DNA from: UBA1494_A sp963973975
GTDB lineage: Bacteria > Bacteroidota > Bacteroidia > Flavobacteriales_E > Vicingaceae
Length of the DNA: 64,000 nucleotides
NCBI GenBank assembly: GCA_963973975.1
Contig: CAXBCF010000005.1
Location: 65,115-129,114, forward strand
Direction: 5' to 3'
The first letter of the stretch is position 1. Each line of letters begins with the position of its first letter. Both the position numbers and the translations under genes were made by a program. Below the pieces are notes generated by a model, which was not told where the DNA came from, ran no database searches, and was given only the letters and a program-made list of their open reading frames with translations. Positions 18,503-27,831 of the stretch are shown here, piece after piece.

Positions 18503-19205
18503 GTCAAAGCCTTTTCATTTCAAACAATTTTCCATTGAGCACGATCGCTGTGCTATGAAAGTAGGTACAGATGGGGTTCTACTCGGTGCATGGTCTACTA
18601 TTTTTCAAAATGACAGTGTTTTAGATATTGGAACAGGAAGTGGATTAATTGCGCTGATGCTAGCCCAAAGGGGTGGAAAGCTCATCGATGCAGTTGAAAT
18701 TGATTTAATGGCTAGTGAGCAAGCAAAAGAGAATTTTTTGAGAAGTCCATGGCAGGAAAAGCTAAATGCACATTGTATTTCAATTACTTCATTTAAGCCA
18801 AGTGTTGACGAAGGCTACGATTTAATAGTTACAAATCCACCTTTTTTTGAGTCTAATGAATTAACTGACGAACGAAATATTGCAAGAGCGCAAAATAAAT
18901 TAACTCATAGTGAATTGATCCATTCAGTCAGTGAGTTACTTCATAAGAATGGCCGTTTTACAGTTGTGTTACCTTTTCAAATTACGGGTAATTTTATTGA
19001 AATAGCAGCCCAAAAAAAATTACTTCTAACTAGACGGTGTGAAGTGAAGGGCATGAATGCATTAAAACCAAGCAGAGTGTTGCTTCAGTTTGAATTTAAA
19101 GAGTTGCCGCTTCAAAAATCCAGTCTAACAATTGAAACAACTAAAAGACACGAATATTCAGAAGAATATCGTGAATTAATGGCCGACTATTTAACTATTT
19201 TCTAA
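18480..19205 (+). CDS. trmN6: tRNA1(Val) (adenine(37)-N6)-methyltransferase
   Basis: A 241-aa YfiC/TrmN6-type enzyme that methylates A37 of tRNA1(Val). Seen: FKQFSIEHDRCAMKVGTDGV (family N-terminus), the SAM loop VLDIGTGSGLIALML and the catalytic LIVTNPPFFES. No ATG lies upstream of the conserved region. An in-frame TGA at 18477-18479 is directly followed by TTG at 18480, so translation must begin at TTG 18480 or TTG 18492, inside the rimM reading frame. That suggests coupling to rimM. Its tail overlaps the convergent HAD gene by 4 bp. Confidence 0.9.
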   Translation: MNYILKTKSKPFHFKQFSIEHDRCAMKVGTDGVLLGAWSTIFQNDSVLDIGTGSGLIALMLAQRGGKLIDAVEIDLMASEQAKENFLRSPWQEKLNAHCISITSFKPSVDEGYDLIVTNPPFFESNELTDERNIARAQNKLTHSELIHSVSELLHKNGRFTVVLPFQITGNFIEIAAQKKLLLTRRCEVKGMNALKPSRVLLQFEFKELPLQKSSLTIETTKRHEYSEEYRELMADYLTIF

Positions 19206-19759
19206 AGTCCTTTTGCTTTAGTAATGATTTGGCTAAAATCCCACAAGCTTTTGCAAACTAAGTCAGCTTCTTTTAGCTGAAGGTTTTCATTTTCATTGAT
19301 ATAAACAGTATACATGCCAACTCTTTTGCCCATTTGCATGTCTGATAGTGAATCTCCCACCATGATGGATTTTTTAAAATCGATTTCCGGATAATCCCTA
19401 CGAGCTTCCTCAGCCATTCCCGTATTTGGTTTGCGGTATATCGAATTGTCTTCAGCCAAAGTAGGGCTGTAGTAGATAGAATCAATTTTCCCACCTTTAT
19501 TAATTACTTCAGATTGCATGTAATTATGAACTTCCTTGAGCATATCATGGGTCATGATGCCTTTCCCAATTCCTTGTTGATTGGTAACTACTAAGGTTCT
19601 TCCAAATAAACTAGTTAACTGTTCGATTGCTTCAAGTGCCAGGTATTCAAATTCGAATTCCGTTATTTTTTTGACATAATCACCCTCTAATTTTTTATTA
19701 ATTACGCCGTCTCGGTCTAAAAATAAAGTCCAAGTTTTATTGATTGTAGTAAAGTCCAT
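19202..19759 (-). CDS. HAD-family phosphatase, GmhB-like (heptose bisphosphate phosphatase)
   Basis: A 185-aa HAD-III phosphatase: LFLDRDGVINKKL (nucleophile and acid/base Asp), VVTNQQGIGKGI, RKPNTGM and MVGDSLSDM. These match GmhB/HisB-N, which removes the C7 phosphate of heptose-1,7-bisphosphate for LPS core sugars. Unlike many GmhB proteins, the zinc loop is missing: the stretch before RKP reads SPTLAEDNSIY, with no cysteines. Zinc-less GmhB variants exist, so the call stands at family level. ATG 19759 was chosen; an in-frame TTG at 19795 adds a non-family leader. It converges on trmN6. Confidence 0.8.
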   Translation of the reverse strand: MDFTTINKTWTLFLDRDGVINKKLEGDYVKKITEFEFEYLALEAIEQLTSLFGRTLVVTNQQGIGKGIMTHDMLKEVHNYMQSEVINKGGKIDSIYYSPTLAEDNSIYRKPNTGMAEEARRDYPEIDFKKSIMVGDSLSDMQMGKRVGMYTVYINENENLQLKEADLVCKSLWDFSQIITKAKGL

Positions 19760-19866
19760 TCTTATTTCAAGTATCAATTTGCAAATAAACTGCAATTTGC
19801 GAATTTCGTTGCGAAAGTGTTAATATACAAATTTTACATCCCTACTTTTACAGAAATTAACTTATA

Positions 19867-20994
19867 GTGAAAATAATAATAGTCGGACCGGCTTATCCTT
19901 ATCGCGGAGGTATTGCAGATACCAATGAATCTTTTTGTACTGCATTAAATGAATTGGGTAACGATGCTTCTATTGTTACTTTTAGGTTACAGTATCCAAG
20001 TCTGTTTTTTCCTGGAAAAAGTCAGTATTCCAATGACCCTGCTCCCGAGAATTTAGAAATTAAAAGATGGATTAATTCTATCAATCCAATTAATTGGCTG
20101 ATTGCAGCTAGAAAAATTAATCAGCTCAAAGCTGATTTGATTATTTTTCGCTACTGGACACCTTTTCTAGCTCCTTGTTTGGGTAGCATTGCAAGATTTT
20201 TATCTAAAAAAACAAAATTACTAGCACTTTGTGACAACATTGTTCCGCACGAACACAAGTGGTTTGATCGCTTATTTACTTCCTACTTCGTAAAGCCCTT
20301 CGATGGATTTATTACTCTCTCAAAGCAAGTAGGAGAGGAGTTAAGTGACTTTACAAAAGCCCCTAGTTTTTATCAAGCACATCCTATAAATTTGAATTTA
20401 GGAGCATCAATAGACAAGAGTTTAGCTAAAAGTAAATTAGGATTAGATGAACAAATAAATTATTTATTGTTTTTTGGATTGGTTCGCAAATACAAAGGCT
20501 TGGATTTAATGCTAAAAGCGATGGCTGAGCCAATTTTAGCCAATTTGAGTATTAAACTTTTAGTGGTTGGTGAATTTTACGATGACCCTAATGAATACTA
20601 CGATTTAATCGCTGAATTGAAATTGGATAATAAAGTTGAAATTCGAAATGAATTTATTGCCAATGAAGCGATTAAAGATTATTTCTCTGCATCTGATTTA
20701 GTCACTCAAACCTATCACACCGCTAGTCAAAGTGGAATCTCTCAGGTTGCCATGAACTTTGATAAGCCAATATTAGTTACCAATGTTGGTGGGCTTTCTG
20801 AAATTGTATTTGATGGTATATCAGGTTATGTAGTTGAAAAATCACCAGAAGCCATTGCAAAAGCGATATTGGATTTTTATAGCAATTCAAGAGAAATGCC
20901 TTTTTCGAATGCAGTAGCACAGGAAAAGAAAAATTATAGCTGGCAGCGTTTTAGCGAAAAAACGATTGAATTTGTACAAACAATCGAAATATAG
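19867..20994 (+). CDS. Glycosyltransferase family 4-like protein
   Basis: A 375-aa GT-B enzyme. N-terminal half: MKIIIVGPAYPYRGGIADTN (glycine-rich acceptor loop). C-terminal half: LLFFGLVRKYKGLDLMLKA, LLVVGEFYD, and the donor-site region DLVTQTYHTASQSGISQVA with PILVTNVGGLSEIV. The usual E-x7-E pair is degenerate, with SQSGIS in its place. It probably adds a sugar to a surface glycan from a nucleotide-sugar donor. The start is GTG 19867, fixed by the conserved first beta strand. The next gene is a convergent glycosyltransferase of another family. Confidence 0.85.
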   Translation: MKIIIVGPAYPYRGGIADTNESFCTALNELGNDASIVTFRLQYPSLFFPGKSQYSNDPAPENLEIKRWINSINPINWLIAARKINQLKADLIIFRYWTPFLAPCLGSIARFLSKKTKLLALCDNIVPHEHKWFDRLFTSYFVKPFDGFITLSKQVGEELSDFTKAPSFYQAHPINLNLGASIDKSLAKSKLGLDEQINYLLFFGLVRKYKGLDLMLKAMAEPILANLSIKLLVVGEFYDDPNEYYDLIAELKLDNKVEIRNEFIANEAIKDYFSASDLVTQTYHTASQSGISQVAMNFDKPILVTNVGGLSEIVFDGISGYVVEKSPEAIAKAILDFYSNSREMPFSNAVAQEKKNYSWQRFSEKTIEFVQTIEI

Positions 20995-21038
20995 CTATTT
21001 AATTGAAACTTGTAATACTTAAAAAATAGCAAGCCCTA

Positions 21039-21992
21039 CTATATAGTTGCCTCAATTTTATAATTGTTTCGATTTGGAGAGTTTCTAGAAACTAATTCAG
21101 CTAAAAATCCCACTAGAAAAAGCATAACTCCAATTACCATTGCCGTTAAAGCAATGTAAAATTGAGGAATTTCAGTAATCAGTCTTGCTTTAACGTTAAT
21201 GCTCAGGAAATAAAGTTTTTCAGCTCCAATATAAGCCACCAAACCAAAACCAAAAATGAAAACTAAAGTTCCGGCTAAGCCAAAAAAGTGCATGGGTCGC
21301 TTAGCAAATTTTCCTACAAAATAAATGGAAAGTAAATCTAAAAAGCCGTTGATAAAGCGCTCTAAGCCAAATTTTGTTACACCGTATTTTCGCTCTTGGT
21401 GCTGCACCACTTTTTCGCCAATTTTAGTAAAACCAGCCCATTTGGCAATGGCTGGAATATAACGATGCATTTCACCGTAAACCTCGATATTTTTTACCAC
21501 ATCATACTTATAAGCTTTCAATCCACAATTAAAGTCATGAAGGTGAATACCAGTCATTTTTCTGGTAGCCCAGTTAAATAACTTGGTAGGAATTGTTTTA
21601 GAAATTGGGTCGTATCGCTTTTTTTTCCAGCCAGAGATTAAATCATGGCCTTCATCTTTAATCATTCGGTATAAATCCGGGATCTCTTCTGGGCTGTCTT
21701 GTAAGTCAGCATCCATTGTAATGATGACTTCGCCTTCAACAGCTTGAAAACCTTCATTTAAAGCAGCAGATTTTCCGTAATTTCTTCTAAACTTTATTCC
21801 TAAAACATTGGCATCTTTTTGCTTTAAACCTTCAATAATCGACCAAGAATTATCGGTGCTGCCATCATCAACATAGCATACCTCATACGTGAAATTGTTT
21901 TGCTGCATTACTTTCTGAATCCAAGCATGTAATTCAGTCAGCGAATCCTCTTCGTTTAAAAGCGGAATAACAATGGAAATATTTTTTTTCAA
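21039..21992 (-). CDS. Glycosyltransferase family 2, DPM/ArnC-like with C-terminal membrane helices
   Basis: A 317-aa enzyme with a GT-A domain: SIVIPLLNEEDSLTEL, YVDDGSTDNS, ITMDADLQDSPEEIP (DxD), FNCGLKAYK. Two C-terminal membrane helices follow (about residues 230-305). This is the layout of bactoprenol/dolichol-phosphate sugar transferases, which load a sugar onto a lipid carrier. The start is TTG 21992: an in-frame TAA lies two codons upstream and the first conserved strand starts immediately after. The gene is 13 bp downstream of the DUF4199 gene, a frequent neighbour in Bacteroidota, and they form an operon. Confidence 0.9.
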   Translation of the reverse strand: MKKNISIVIPLLNEEDSLTELHAWIQKVMQQNNFTYEVCYVDDGSTDNSWSIIEGLKQKDANVLGIKFRRNYGKSAALNEGFQAVEGEVIITMDADLQDSPEEIPDLYRMIKDEGHDLISGWKKKRYDPISKTIPTKLFNWATRKMTGIHLHDFNCGLKAYKYDVVKNIEVYGEMHRYIPAIAKWAGFTKIGEKVVQHQERKYGVTKFGLERFINGFLDLLSIYFVGKFAKRPMHFFGLAGTLVFIFGFGLVAYIGAEKLYFLSINVKARLITEIPQFYIALTAMVIGVMLFLVGFLAELVSRNSPNRNNYKIEATI

Positions 21993-22005
21993 GTTTTAGA
22001 GAATT

Positions 22006-22536
22006 TTAAATTTCATCAAATTCGTTGCTTTCGTTTTTTAGAAAAGCAGAAGTGATTAAAGAAATTATGAAACCTATAAAAGTGAACATAAATAATAAAC
22101 TGATGCTAATAAAACCTGGATTCAAAAATTTAACAGACATAGCCATAGTACTTTCAATTTGTTCATCACTTAACTCACCTTGTTCATAAAACCCTTGTTC
22201 CATTTTATCAATTGAATATTGTAAAAATGAATCATCAATATAACCGAGGTAGATGTAGTTAATAAAAGCCAAAATTATGGCTGAAAAAAGGGCAATTAAT
22301 ACACCAAAGCCCAGTGCTTGAGAATAGGAGATGAAACCTCCTTGAACTTCATCGCGGTACTTTTTTGTACTGATATAGATTCCTACAATTAATATGATGT
22401 ATGAAAGATAATTAATCCATCCATTTTCATACATTTCAAATACATAGCCAATCAATGTTAAACCCATTATCACTAAACCTACCATTGCACCATAATTAAG
22501 CGCGAATTTTGTTTTTGAAATCTTATTTGTTTCCAT
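22006..22536 (-). CDS. DUF4199 family membrane protein
   Basis: A 176-aa protein with four hydrophobic segments (about residues 15-35, 45-62, 75-100 and 145-170). GFISYSQALGFGVLIALFSA is the characteristic DUF4199 second half. Function unknown; it is commonly next to a DPM-like glycosyltransferase, as here (13 bp), suggesting a role in lipid-linked sugar handling. ATG 22536 was taken over an in-frame TTG at 22563, because a minus-strand TATATTTG box (22568-22561) overlaps the latter. Confidence 0.75.
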   Translation of the reverse strand: METNKISKTKFALNYGAMVGLVIMGLTLIGYVFEMYENGWINYLSYIILIVGIYISTKKYRDEVQGGFISYSQALGFGVLIALFSAIILAFINYIYLGYIDDSFLQYSIDKMEQGFYEQGELSDEQIESTMAMSVKFLNPGFISISLLFMFTFIGFIISLITSAFLKNESNEFDEI

Positions 22537-22560
22537 AGTTGATTTTAGTTTAAAAAGAAA

Positions 22561-22568
22561 CAAATATA
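22561..22568 (-). promoter_or_regulatory. -7 box for the DUF4199-GT2 operon
   Basis: The minus strand reads TATATTTG, fitting TAnnTTTG, 24 bp before the ATG at 22536. No clean -33 TTTG is seen. Confidence 0.5.
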
Positions 22569-22729
22569 AAAATTCTATTGAGGTGAAATGCGAATTTTAT
22601 TTAAGTGGTAATTGAATAAAAAATAAACTTTTTATTTAATTAAATAATCTTATCCTACTATAGTCAATTTCCATGGTTTTTTACAATTATATTTTTTTAA
22701 ACTAAATACTTATTGACACTTCCATAAAA

Positions 22730-22759
22730 AAAACCGCCAAAGTAAAATATGACGGTTTT
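22730..22759 (-). terminator. Intrinsic terminator of the 94-aa coiled-coil gene
   Basis: On the minus strand AAAACCGTC and GGCGGTTTT pair with one mismatch around a 12-nt loop, followed by a run of T. It lies about 20 bp after the stop at 22781. Confidence 0.75.
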
Positions 22760-22780
22760 GTTAATTAAATTCTAGAATTA

Positions 22781-23065
22781 TTAAGAGATAAAGGCTGAAA
22801 TTCTAGAAAACTCTTTGTCTAGAGAATCAGTTGTATTGGAAATAAAAGTTTTAGCGTCTTCCCATTTCTCTTCACTTTCATTTTCTAATTGACTCAACTT
22901 GTTTTTTAATTCATGTTTTTTGTTTTCCAATTCTTTCAGTCCTTCCTCGTATTTCGGTTGAACATCTTCTTTAACTGATGCTGACTTTGCTTTAAATTCA
23001 TTGATTTTTGCAGAAGCCTCATCAATTTTTTGGTTTGTTTTTGCTTTTAATTGTTCCTTATTCAT
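22781..23065 (-). CDS. Small coiled-coil protein, 94 aa
   Basis: The entire sequence is one highly charged helix rich in Lys, Glu and Ser, with heptad-like spacing (ELENKKHELKNKLSQLENES). It has no signal peptide and no cysteines. It resembles sll1863-type stress proteins and other small coiled-coil proteins in composition, but I cannot assign it to a family with confidence. It is monocistronic with its own terminator, which suggests an independently expressed, possibly stress-related protein. Confidence 0.6.
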   Translation of the reverse strand: MNKEQLKAKTNQKIDEASAKINEFKAKSASVKEDVQPKYEEGLKELENKKHELKNKLSQLENESEEKWEDAKTFISNTTDSLDKEFSRISAFIS

Positions 23066-23217
23066 TTTTTTTAGATTTAATTATAGTACCTACTCTTTAG
23101 GCTTTTCAGTTTCCGCCTTAATTAGTTGTAACTTCAACTTTTCCAAAAGATAGGAATATTAGGCTTAATAACCAAGTATTTAACAAAATATTAGATTTAA
23201 TACTGCTTTCTTGTTTA

Positions 23218-25206
23218 TTAAAAAAAACCATTTAATAAATTCTCATCCACCAAATTTGGTAAGGTAACAGTGAGGTTTGGTTCAGTTTGCATGGCACGTT
23301 TTATCGCAAAAGTAGCACCTTTGTTTCTCGCCCAATTTCTTCTAGCTATTCCATTGTTTACATCCCAATGCAACATGCTTTTTAATCGGCGCTCAGCAGC
23401 TTCACTGCCATCGAGTAACATACCAAAGCCTCCATTGATCACTTCACCCCAACCAACGCCACCTCCGTTGTGAATCGATACCCACGTTGCTCCACGGAAA
23501 GAATCTCCTATCACGTTTTGAATTGCCATGTCGGCAGTAAATTGGGAGCCATCGTAAATATTTGAAGTTTCTCGGTAAGGGGAATCTGTTCCAGAAACAT
23601 CATGGTGGTCTCTCCCTAAAATTATAGGAGCAGAAATCTCACCGTTCTTAATTGCCTCATTGAAAGCTGCTGCAATTTGCATTCTTCCCTCAGCATCAGC
23701 ATATAAAATTCTAGCCTGAGAACCAACTACCAATTTATTGTCTTCTGCTGCTCTAATCCATTTTAAATTATCAGCGATCTGTTGGCTAATTTCTTTGGGT
23801 GCTTCTGACAGCATTTTTTCCAATACCGCACCTGCAATACGGTCGGTTATCTGTAAATCTTTCGGATCGTTTGAAGCACATACCCAACGAAAAGGACCAA
23901 ATCCATAATCAAAACACATGGGTCCCATGATGTCTTGCACATATGAGGGATATTTGAATTTTTCTCCATTCATAATGTCAGCACCTGCCCGACTTGCTTC
24001 TAATAAAAATGCATTTCCATAATCGAAAAAGTACATGCCTTTTTCAGTCAATTGATTGATGGCTGCAACATGTCTACGCAAGGTTTTCCGAACTTCTGTT
24101 TTAAACTTTTCAGGTGATTTGGCCATCATTTCATTTGACTCTTTCAAACTAAAGCCAACCGGATAATAACCCCCAGACCATGGATTATGCAATGAAGTTT
24201 GGTCGGAACCAATATCAACTTTAAAATTTTCTTTAGCCAATTTCTCCCATAGGTCAACCACGTTACCTTGATAGACCAAAGAAACTGCTTCTTTATTTTC
24301 TTGAGCTTTTTTTGTGCGAGCTAGTAATTCATCTAAATCGCTGTATACTTCATCTACCCAACCTTGAGAATGTCGTGTAGCGGTTGCTTTTTTGTTGATT
24401 TCCGCTGTAATACTCACAGCTCCGGCAATTTTTGCGGCTTTTGGTTGAGCACCTGACATACCACCTAATCCCGCTGTTACAAATAATTTTCCTCCCAAAC
24501 CATCCTCCGAAATCATTCTACCTGCATTCAAAACAGTGATTGCTGTTCCATGTACAATTCCTTGAGGACCAATATACATAAACGATCCTGCTGTCATTTG
24601 TCCATACTGTGTTACCCCTAAGGCATTGAACTTTTCCCAATCATCTGGTTTTGAGTAATTGGGAATCATCATCCCATTGCTTACAACCACTCTAGGAGCG
24701 TCTTTATGCGAGGGAAAAAGTCCCATTGGATGACCGGAATAAAGTACTAAAGTCTGCTCGTCGTTCATCTCGGCTAAATACTTCATACATAAACGGTATT
24801 GCGCCCAGTTTTGAAAAACGGCACCGTTTCCTCCATATGTAATCAATTCGTGTGGGTGTTGAGCAACTGCATGGTCTAAATTATTACTCAACATCAGCAT
24901 AATTCCTGCTGCTTGCAAAGATTGATGAGGAAATTCTTCAATGTGTTTCGCTTTTATTTCATAATCTGGACGATAGCGATACATGTAAATCCTTCCGTAA
25001 TCTTTGAGTTCTTGAGCTAATTCAGGTGCTAAAATAGGATGATGTTTTTCAGGAAAATAACGCAAGGCATTGCTGAGCGCTAATTTTTTTTCTTCTTTAT
25101 TTAAAATATCCTTTCGAATAGGAGCATGATTTATTTCAGGATTAAATTCTTTTACTTTTGGAAGTTCTTCAGGAATACCTTCTAATATTTGTTCTTTAAA
25201 TGTCAT
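23218..25206 (-). CDS. hutU: Urocanate hydratase
   Basis: The second step of histidine degradation, urocanate to imidazolone propionate, with tightly bound NAD+. The 662-aa protein is of the long type found in Bacteroidota. Recognised blocks include ITYGGNGAVFQNWAQYR, LYSGHPMGLFPS, GLGGMSGAQPKAAKIAG, GSDQTSLHNPWSGGYYP, FGPFRWVCAS and SIHNGGGVGWGEVINGGFG. The Cys in WVCAS corresponds to the conserved active-site region. ATG 25206 was chosen over an upstream TTG. No hutH, hutI or hutG is in the window. It starts 2 bp after the stop of a 54-aa Cys-rich gene, so they are cotranscribed. Confidence 0.96.
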   Translation of the reverse strand: MTFKEQILEGIPEELPKVKEFNPEINHAPIRKDILNKEEKKLALSNALRYFPEKHHPILAPELAQELKDYGRIYMYRYRPDYEIKAKHIEEFPHQSLQAAGIMLMLSNNLDHAVAQHPHELITYGGNGAVFQNWAQYRLCMKYLAEMNDEQTLVLYSGHPMGLFPSHKDAPRVVVSNGMMIPNYSKPDDWEKFNALGVTQYGQMTAGSFMYIGPQGIVHGTAITVLNAGRMISEDGLGGKLFVTAGLGGMSGAQPKAAKIAGAVSITAEINKKATATRHSQGWVDEVYSDLDELLARTKKAQENKEAVSLVYQGNVVDLWEKLAKENFKVDIGSDQTSLHNPWSGGYYPVGFSLKESNEMMAKSPEKFKTEVRKTLRRHVAAINQLTEKGMYFFDYGNAFLLEASRAGADIMNGEKFKYPSYVQDIMGPMCFDYGFGPFRWVCASNDPKDLQITDRIAGAVLEKMLSEAPKEISQQIADNLKWIRAAEDNKLVVGSQARILYADAEGRMQIAAAFNEAIKNGEISAPIILGRDHHDVSGTDSPYRETSNIYDGSQFTADMAIQNVIGDSFRGATWVSIHNGGGVGWGEVINGGFGMLLDGSEAAERRLKSMLHWDVNNGIARRNWARNKGATFAIKRAMQTEPNLTVTLPNLVDENLLNGFF

Positions 25207-25208
25207 CT

Positions 25209-25391
<183 letters not shown>

Positions 25392-25415
25392 CTATCAAAC
25401 TACAAAATAGTTCAA

Positions 25416-25423
25416 TATTTTTG
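25416..25423 (+). promoter_or_regulatory. -7 box for the PLP deaminase gene
   Basis: TATTTTTG fits TAnnTTTG and is 4 nt before the ATG at 25428, predicting a leaderless transcript. No TTTG -33 element is evident. Confidence 0.4.
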
Positions 25424-25427
25424 TCAA

Positions 25428-26348
25428 ATGGAAACTTTTCAACTGCCTTCTCCGATTCATCAATTGCAGGCAGCATTTTTAGAACAAAAAGGCATTAAAG
25501 TTTTCGTTAAGCGAGATGATTTAATTCATCCACAGATTTCGGGGAATAAATGGCGAAAACTAAAATACAATGTCGAACAAGCACTAAAAGAGGATAAAAC
25601 TTCACTATTAACTTTTGGTGGGGCTTTTTCAAATCATTTAATTGCTACTGCTTTTGCTGCAAAAAGGTTTGGTCTAGCTGCAATTGGAGTTGTTCGGGGC
25701 AATGAGTTTTTAGAATTGAATTCTACCCTAGAAGCATGTGAAAGTGCAGGAATGCAATTGCATTTTGTCAGTAGAGAAGTATATAGAACTAAACAAGACC
25801 AAGGTTTTATCAGTCAGTTAAAGAATCAGTTTGGTGATTTTTATTTGATTCCTGAAGGAGGTGCAAATGAATTAGCTTTGAAAGGTTGTGAAGAAATTGT
25901 AACTGAGATAAAACAAAAATTTGATTATATAGCATGTGCCGCAGGAACTGGTACAACAGCTGCAGGAATATTGAGAAGCTTAACAGATGAAAAACTTCTA
26001 GTTTTCCCTGCTTTGAAAGGTGGAGAAGGTTTGGAAAAGGAAATTCTAAAATGGCAAAAAAAGGAAATAAGTAAAGCCCAATTGCAACTATTAACTAATT
26101 ACCATTTTGGAGGTTATGCTAAGATATCTACCGAACTAGTGGAGTTTGCAAAACAGTTTTACAAAGATTTTAGCATTCCTCTAGACCTTGTTTATACAGC
26201 CAAACTATTTTTTGGCTTATTTGAATTGATTAAATCTGGTTGGTTTCCAAAAGGTAGTCGAATTTTAGTACTACACAGTGGTGGTCTACAAGGAAATAAA
26301 GGTTTAATAGCTCGCAATAAAATTCAATTGGACTTTGTTAAAAATTAA
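25428..26348 (+). CDS. PLP-dependent ACC deaminase / D-cysteine desulfhydrase family protein
   Basis: A 306-aa fold-type II PLP enzyme. N-terminus: VFVKRDDLIHPQISGNKWRK, which carries the PLP lysine (NKWRKLKYN). Then TFGGAFSNHLIATAFAAK, EGGANELALKGCEEIV, ACAAGTGTTAAGI (phosphate-binding loop) and VLHSGGLQG. Family members act on 1-aminocyclopropane-1-carboxylate or D-cysteine; Bacteroidota versions are shorter than the classic deaminases and their substrate is not settled. It is transcribed divergently from the DUF5522-hutU operon with 54 bp between starts. Confidence 0.88.
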   Translation: METFQLPSPIHQLQAAFLEQKGIKVFVKRDDLIHPQISGNKWRKLKYNVEQALKEDKTSLLTFGGAFSNHLIATAFAAKRFGLAAIGVVRGNEFLELNSTLEACESAGMQLHFVSREVYRTKQDQGFISQLKNQFGDFYLIPEGGANELALKGCEEIVTEIKQKFDYIACAAGTGTTAAGILRSLTDEKLLVFPALKGGEGLEKEILKWQKKEISKAQLQLLTNYHFGGYAKISTELVEFAKQFYKDFSIPLDLVYTAKLFFGLFELIKSGWFPKGSRILVLHSGGLQGNKGLIARNKIQLDFVKN

Positions 26349-26397
26349 CTGTTGATTTCTTTGTGAATAATTGTTGAAATACTCCTTCAAGTACTAT

Positions 26398-26405
26398 TAT
26401 ATTTG
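26398..26405 (+). promoter_or_regulatory. -7 box for the glucosaminidase gene
   Basis: TATATTTG matches TAnnTTTG, 31 bp before the GTG at 26437. An imperfect -33 (GTTG) lies about 21 bp upstream. Confidence 0.5.
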
Positions 26406-26436
26406 AATATTCTATTTATTAACACCTGTTCATAAA

Positions 26437-27417
26437 GTGCAAATTTTGAATTCTAATATCACACAAAAATTGAGGTTGCATTCCTTTTTTATTAGCCTAT
26501 TTTTTTTGAGCTTAAGCTCAGTGGCTGTTTCAGCTCAGTCTGACGATAATAAACGGATAAGCAGAAACGAATACATCGAAATGTATAAAGATGAAGCGAT
26601 CAAAGAAATGCAGCGAAGTGGTGTGCCGGCGAGTATTACCTTAGCTCAAGGAATTTTAGAGTCAGGCGACGGTAACAGTCTTTTAGCTAGAAAGGCTAAC
26701 AATCATTTTGGAATTAAGTGTCACAGTGATTGGAATGGTAAATCTTTTCACAAAGATGATGATGCTAAAAATGAGTGTTTTCGCAAGTATAAAACAGTTT
26801 TGGAGTCTTATCATGACCATTCAGAGTTTTTGAAAAAAAGACGCTATGCTTTTTTGTTTGAGTTAGAAATAACTGACTACAAGGCTTGGGCGAAAGGATT
26901 GAAGCAAGCAGGGTATGCTACAAATCCCAAATACCCTGAGTTGTTAATAGGAATCATCGAAAAGAATCAATTATACCAATACGATCAATTAGGATTGGGC
27001 GGACAAGTTGCAAAAACTGAAAAGACCAAAGATATAGTCCCTCCTAAAACTCAGAAAGCAGGTTCACTTGGAGTTAAAACACATCCAAATAATATAAAGT
27101 ATATTGATTTAAAACCTGAGCACTCTCTAGAAAGTTTAGCAGATCAACTTAACATGGCTACTTGGCAATTTAGAAAATACAATGACTTAAAAAAGGGAGA
27201 AACTTTAAAGAAAGAAGGCCCTCTATTTTTGCAGCCAAAGAGAAATAAAGCAAAAGATGAATACCACACTGTTGTGAAAGGAGAAACCATGTGGGATATT
27301 TCTCAATTGCATGGAATTAAACTAAAGAAACTTTATAAGAAGAACAGAATGTCTTTTGGTTCTGAACCAAGAGTTGGTCAAAAAATAAATCTTAGAAAAA
27401 AAGTAGCTCGTGACTAA
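26437..27417 (+). CDS. Secreted glucosaminidase-domain protein with LysM
   Basis: A peptidoglycan hydrolase candidate of 326 aa. The signal peptide (to about residue 33, ending in AVSAQS) is followed by a glucosaminidase domain (about 45-180: SGVPASITLAQGILESGDGN with the catalytic Glu in ILESG, NNHFGIKCHSDWNG, SYHDHSEFL, GYATNPKYPELL). At the C-terminus a LysM domain (about 275-322: YHTVVKGETMWDISQLHGI) would bind the cell wall; a degenerate LysM-like segment may lie at about 218-262. It would cleave beta-1,4 bonds of muropeptides in the periplasm. The start is GTG 26437; no ATG gives a full signal peptide. Confidence 0.88.
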   Translation: MQILNSNITQKLRLHSFFISLFFLSLSSVAVSAQSDDNKRISRNEYIEMYKDEAIKEMQRSGVPASITLAQGILESGDGNSLLARKANNHFGIKCHSDWNGKSFHKDDDAKNECFRKYKTVLESYHDHSEFLKKRRYAFLFELEITDYKAWAKGLKQAGYATNPKYPELLIGIIEKNQLYQYDQLGLGGQVAKTEKTKDIVPPKTQKAGSLGVKTHPNNIKYIDLKPEHSLESLADQLNMATWQFRKYNDLKKGETLKKEGPLFLQPKRNKAKDEYHTVVKGETMWDISQLHGIKLKKLYKKNRMSFGSEPRVGQKINLRKKVARD

Positions 27418-27432
27418 TTCATGAACATTTGA

Positions 27433-27440
27433 TAAGTTTG
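27433..27440 (+). promoter_or_regulatory. -7 box for the DoxX-like gene at 27469
   Basis: TAAGTTTG fits TAnnTTTG, 28 bp before the ATG. It is followed by TTACG, and no -33 box is seen. Confidence 0.45.
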
Positions 27441-27468
27441 TTACGTTATAATTACTTAAATCCTAACT

Positions 27469-27831
27469 ATGGAATATCTTATCATTTTACTAAAGTTTAT
27501 TATAGGGTTAAGTATTATAAACGTTTGGCTTTTTCGGACTTCAAAATCTTCTCAATGGAGAGGTGGTGAAGCTTCAAATCTTAAAGCAGAATTTGAAGCA
27601 TATGGATTGTCAAAAGATACAATGAAATTAGTTGGAACAGTTAAAGTTGCACTTTCAGTTTTACTTATTTTATCCATTTGGTTTCCTTTTTTTCAGCCTT
27701 ATGCAGCATATGGTATTTCAATATTAATGTTAGGGGCTATTGCGATGCATTTTAAAATTAAAGATCCAATAAAAAAATCCTTTCCTGCGTTTACTTTTCT
27801 TATTTTATCACTTTTGACAATATATTTATAA
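27469..27831 (+). CDS. DoxX-like membrane protein, 120 aa
   Basis: Four hydrophobic segments with the DoxX-like features VWLFRTSKSSQWRGGEASNL in the first loop, YGLSKDTMKLVGTVKVALSV leading into helix 2, and FKIKDPIKKSFPAFTFL before the last helix. The family is a four-helix bundle of unknown or quinone/redox-related function. It ends flush with the convergent second DoxX-like gene (stop codons adjacent, no gap), and no terminator is seen. Confidence 0.75.
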   Translation: MEYLIILLKFIIGLSIINVWLFRTSKSSQWRGGEASNLKAEFEAYGLSKDTMKLVGTVKVALSVLLILSIWFPFFQPYAAYGISILMLGAIAMHFKIKDPIKKSFPAFTFLILSLLTIYL

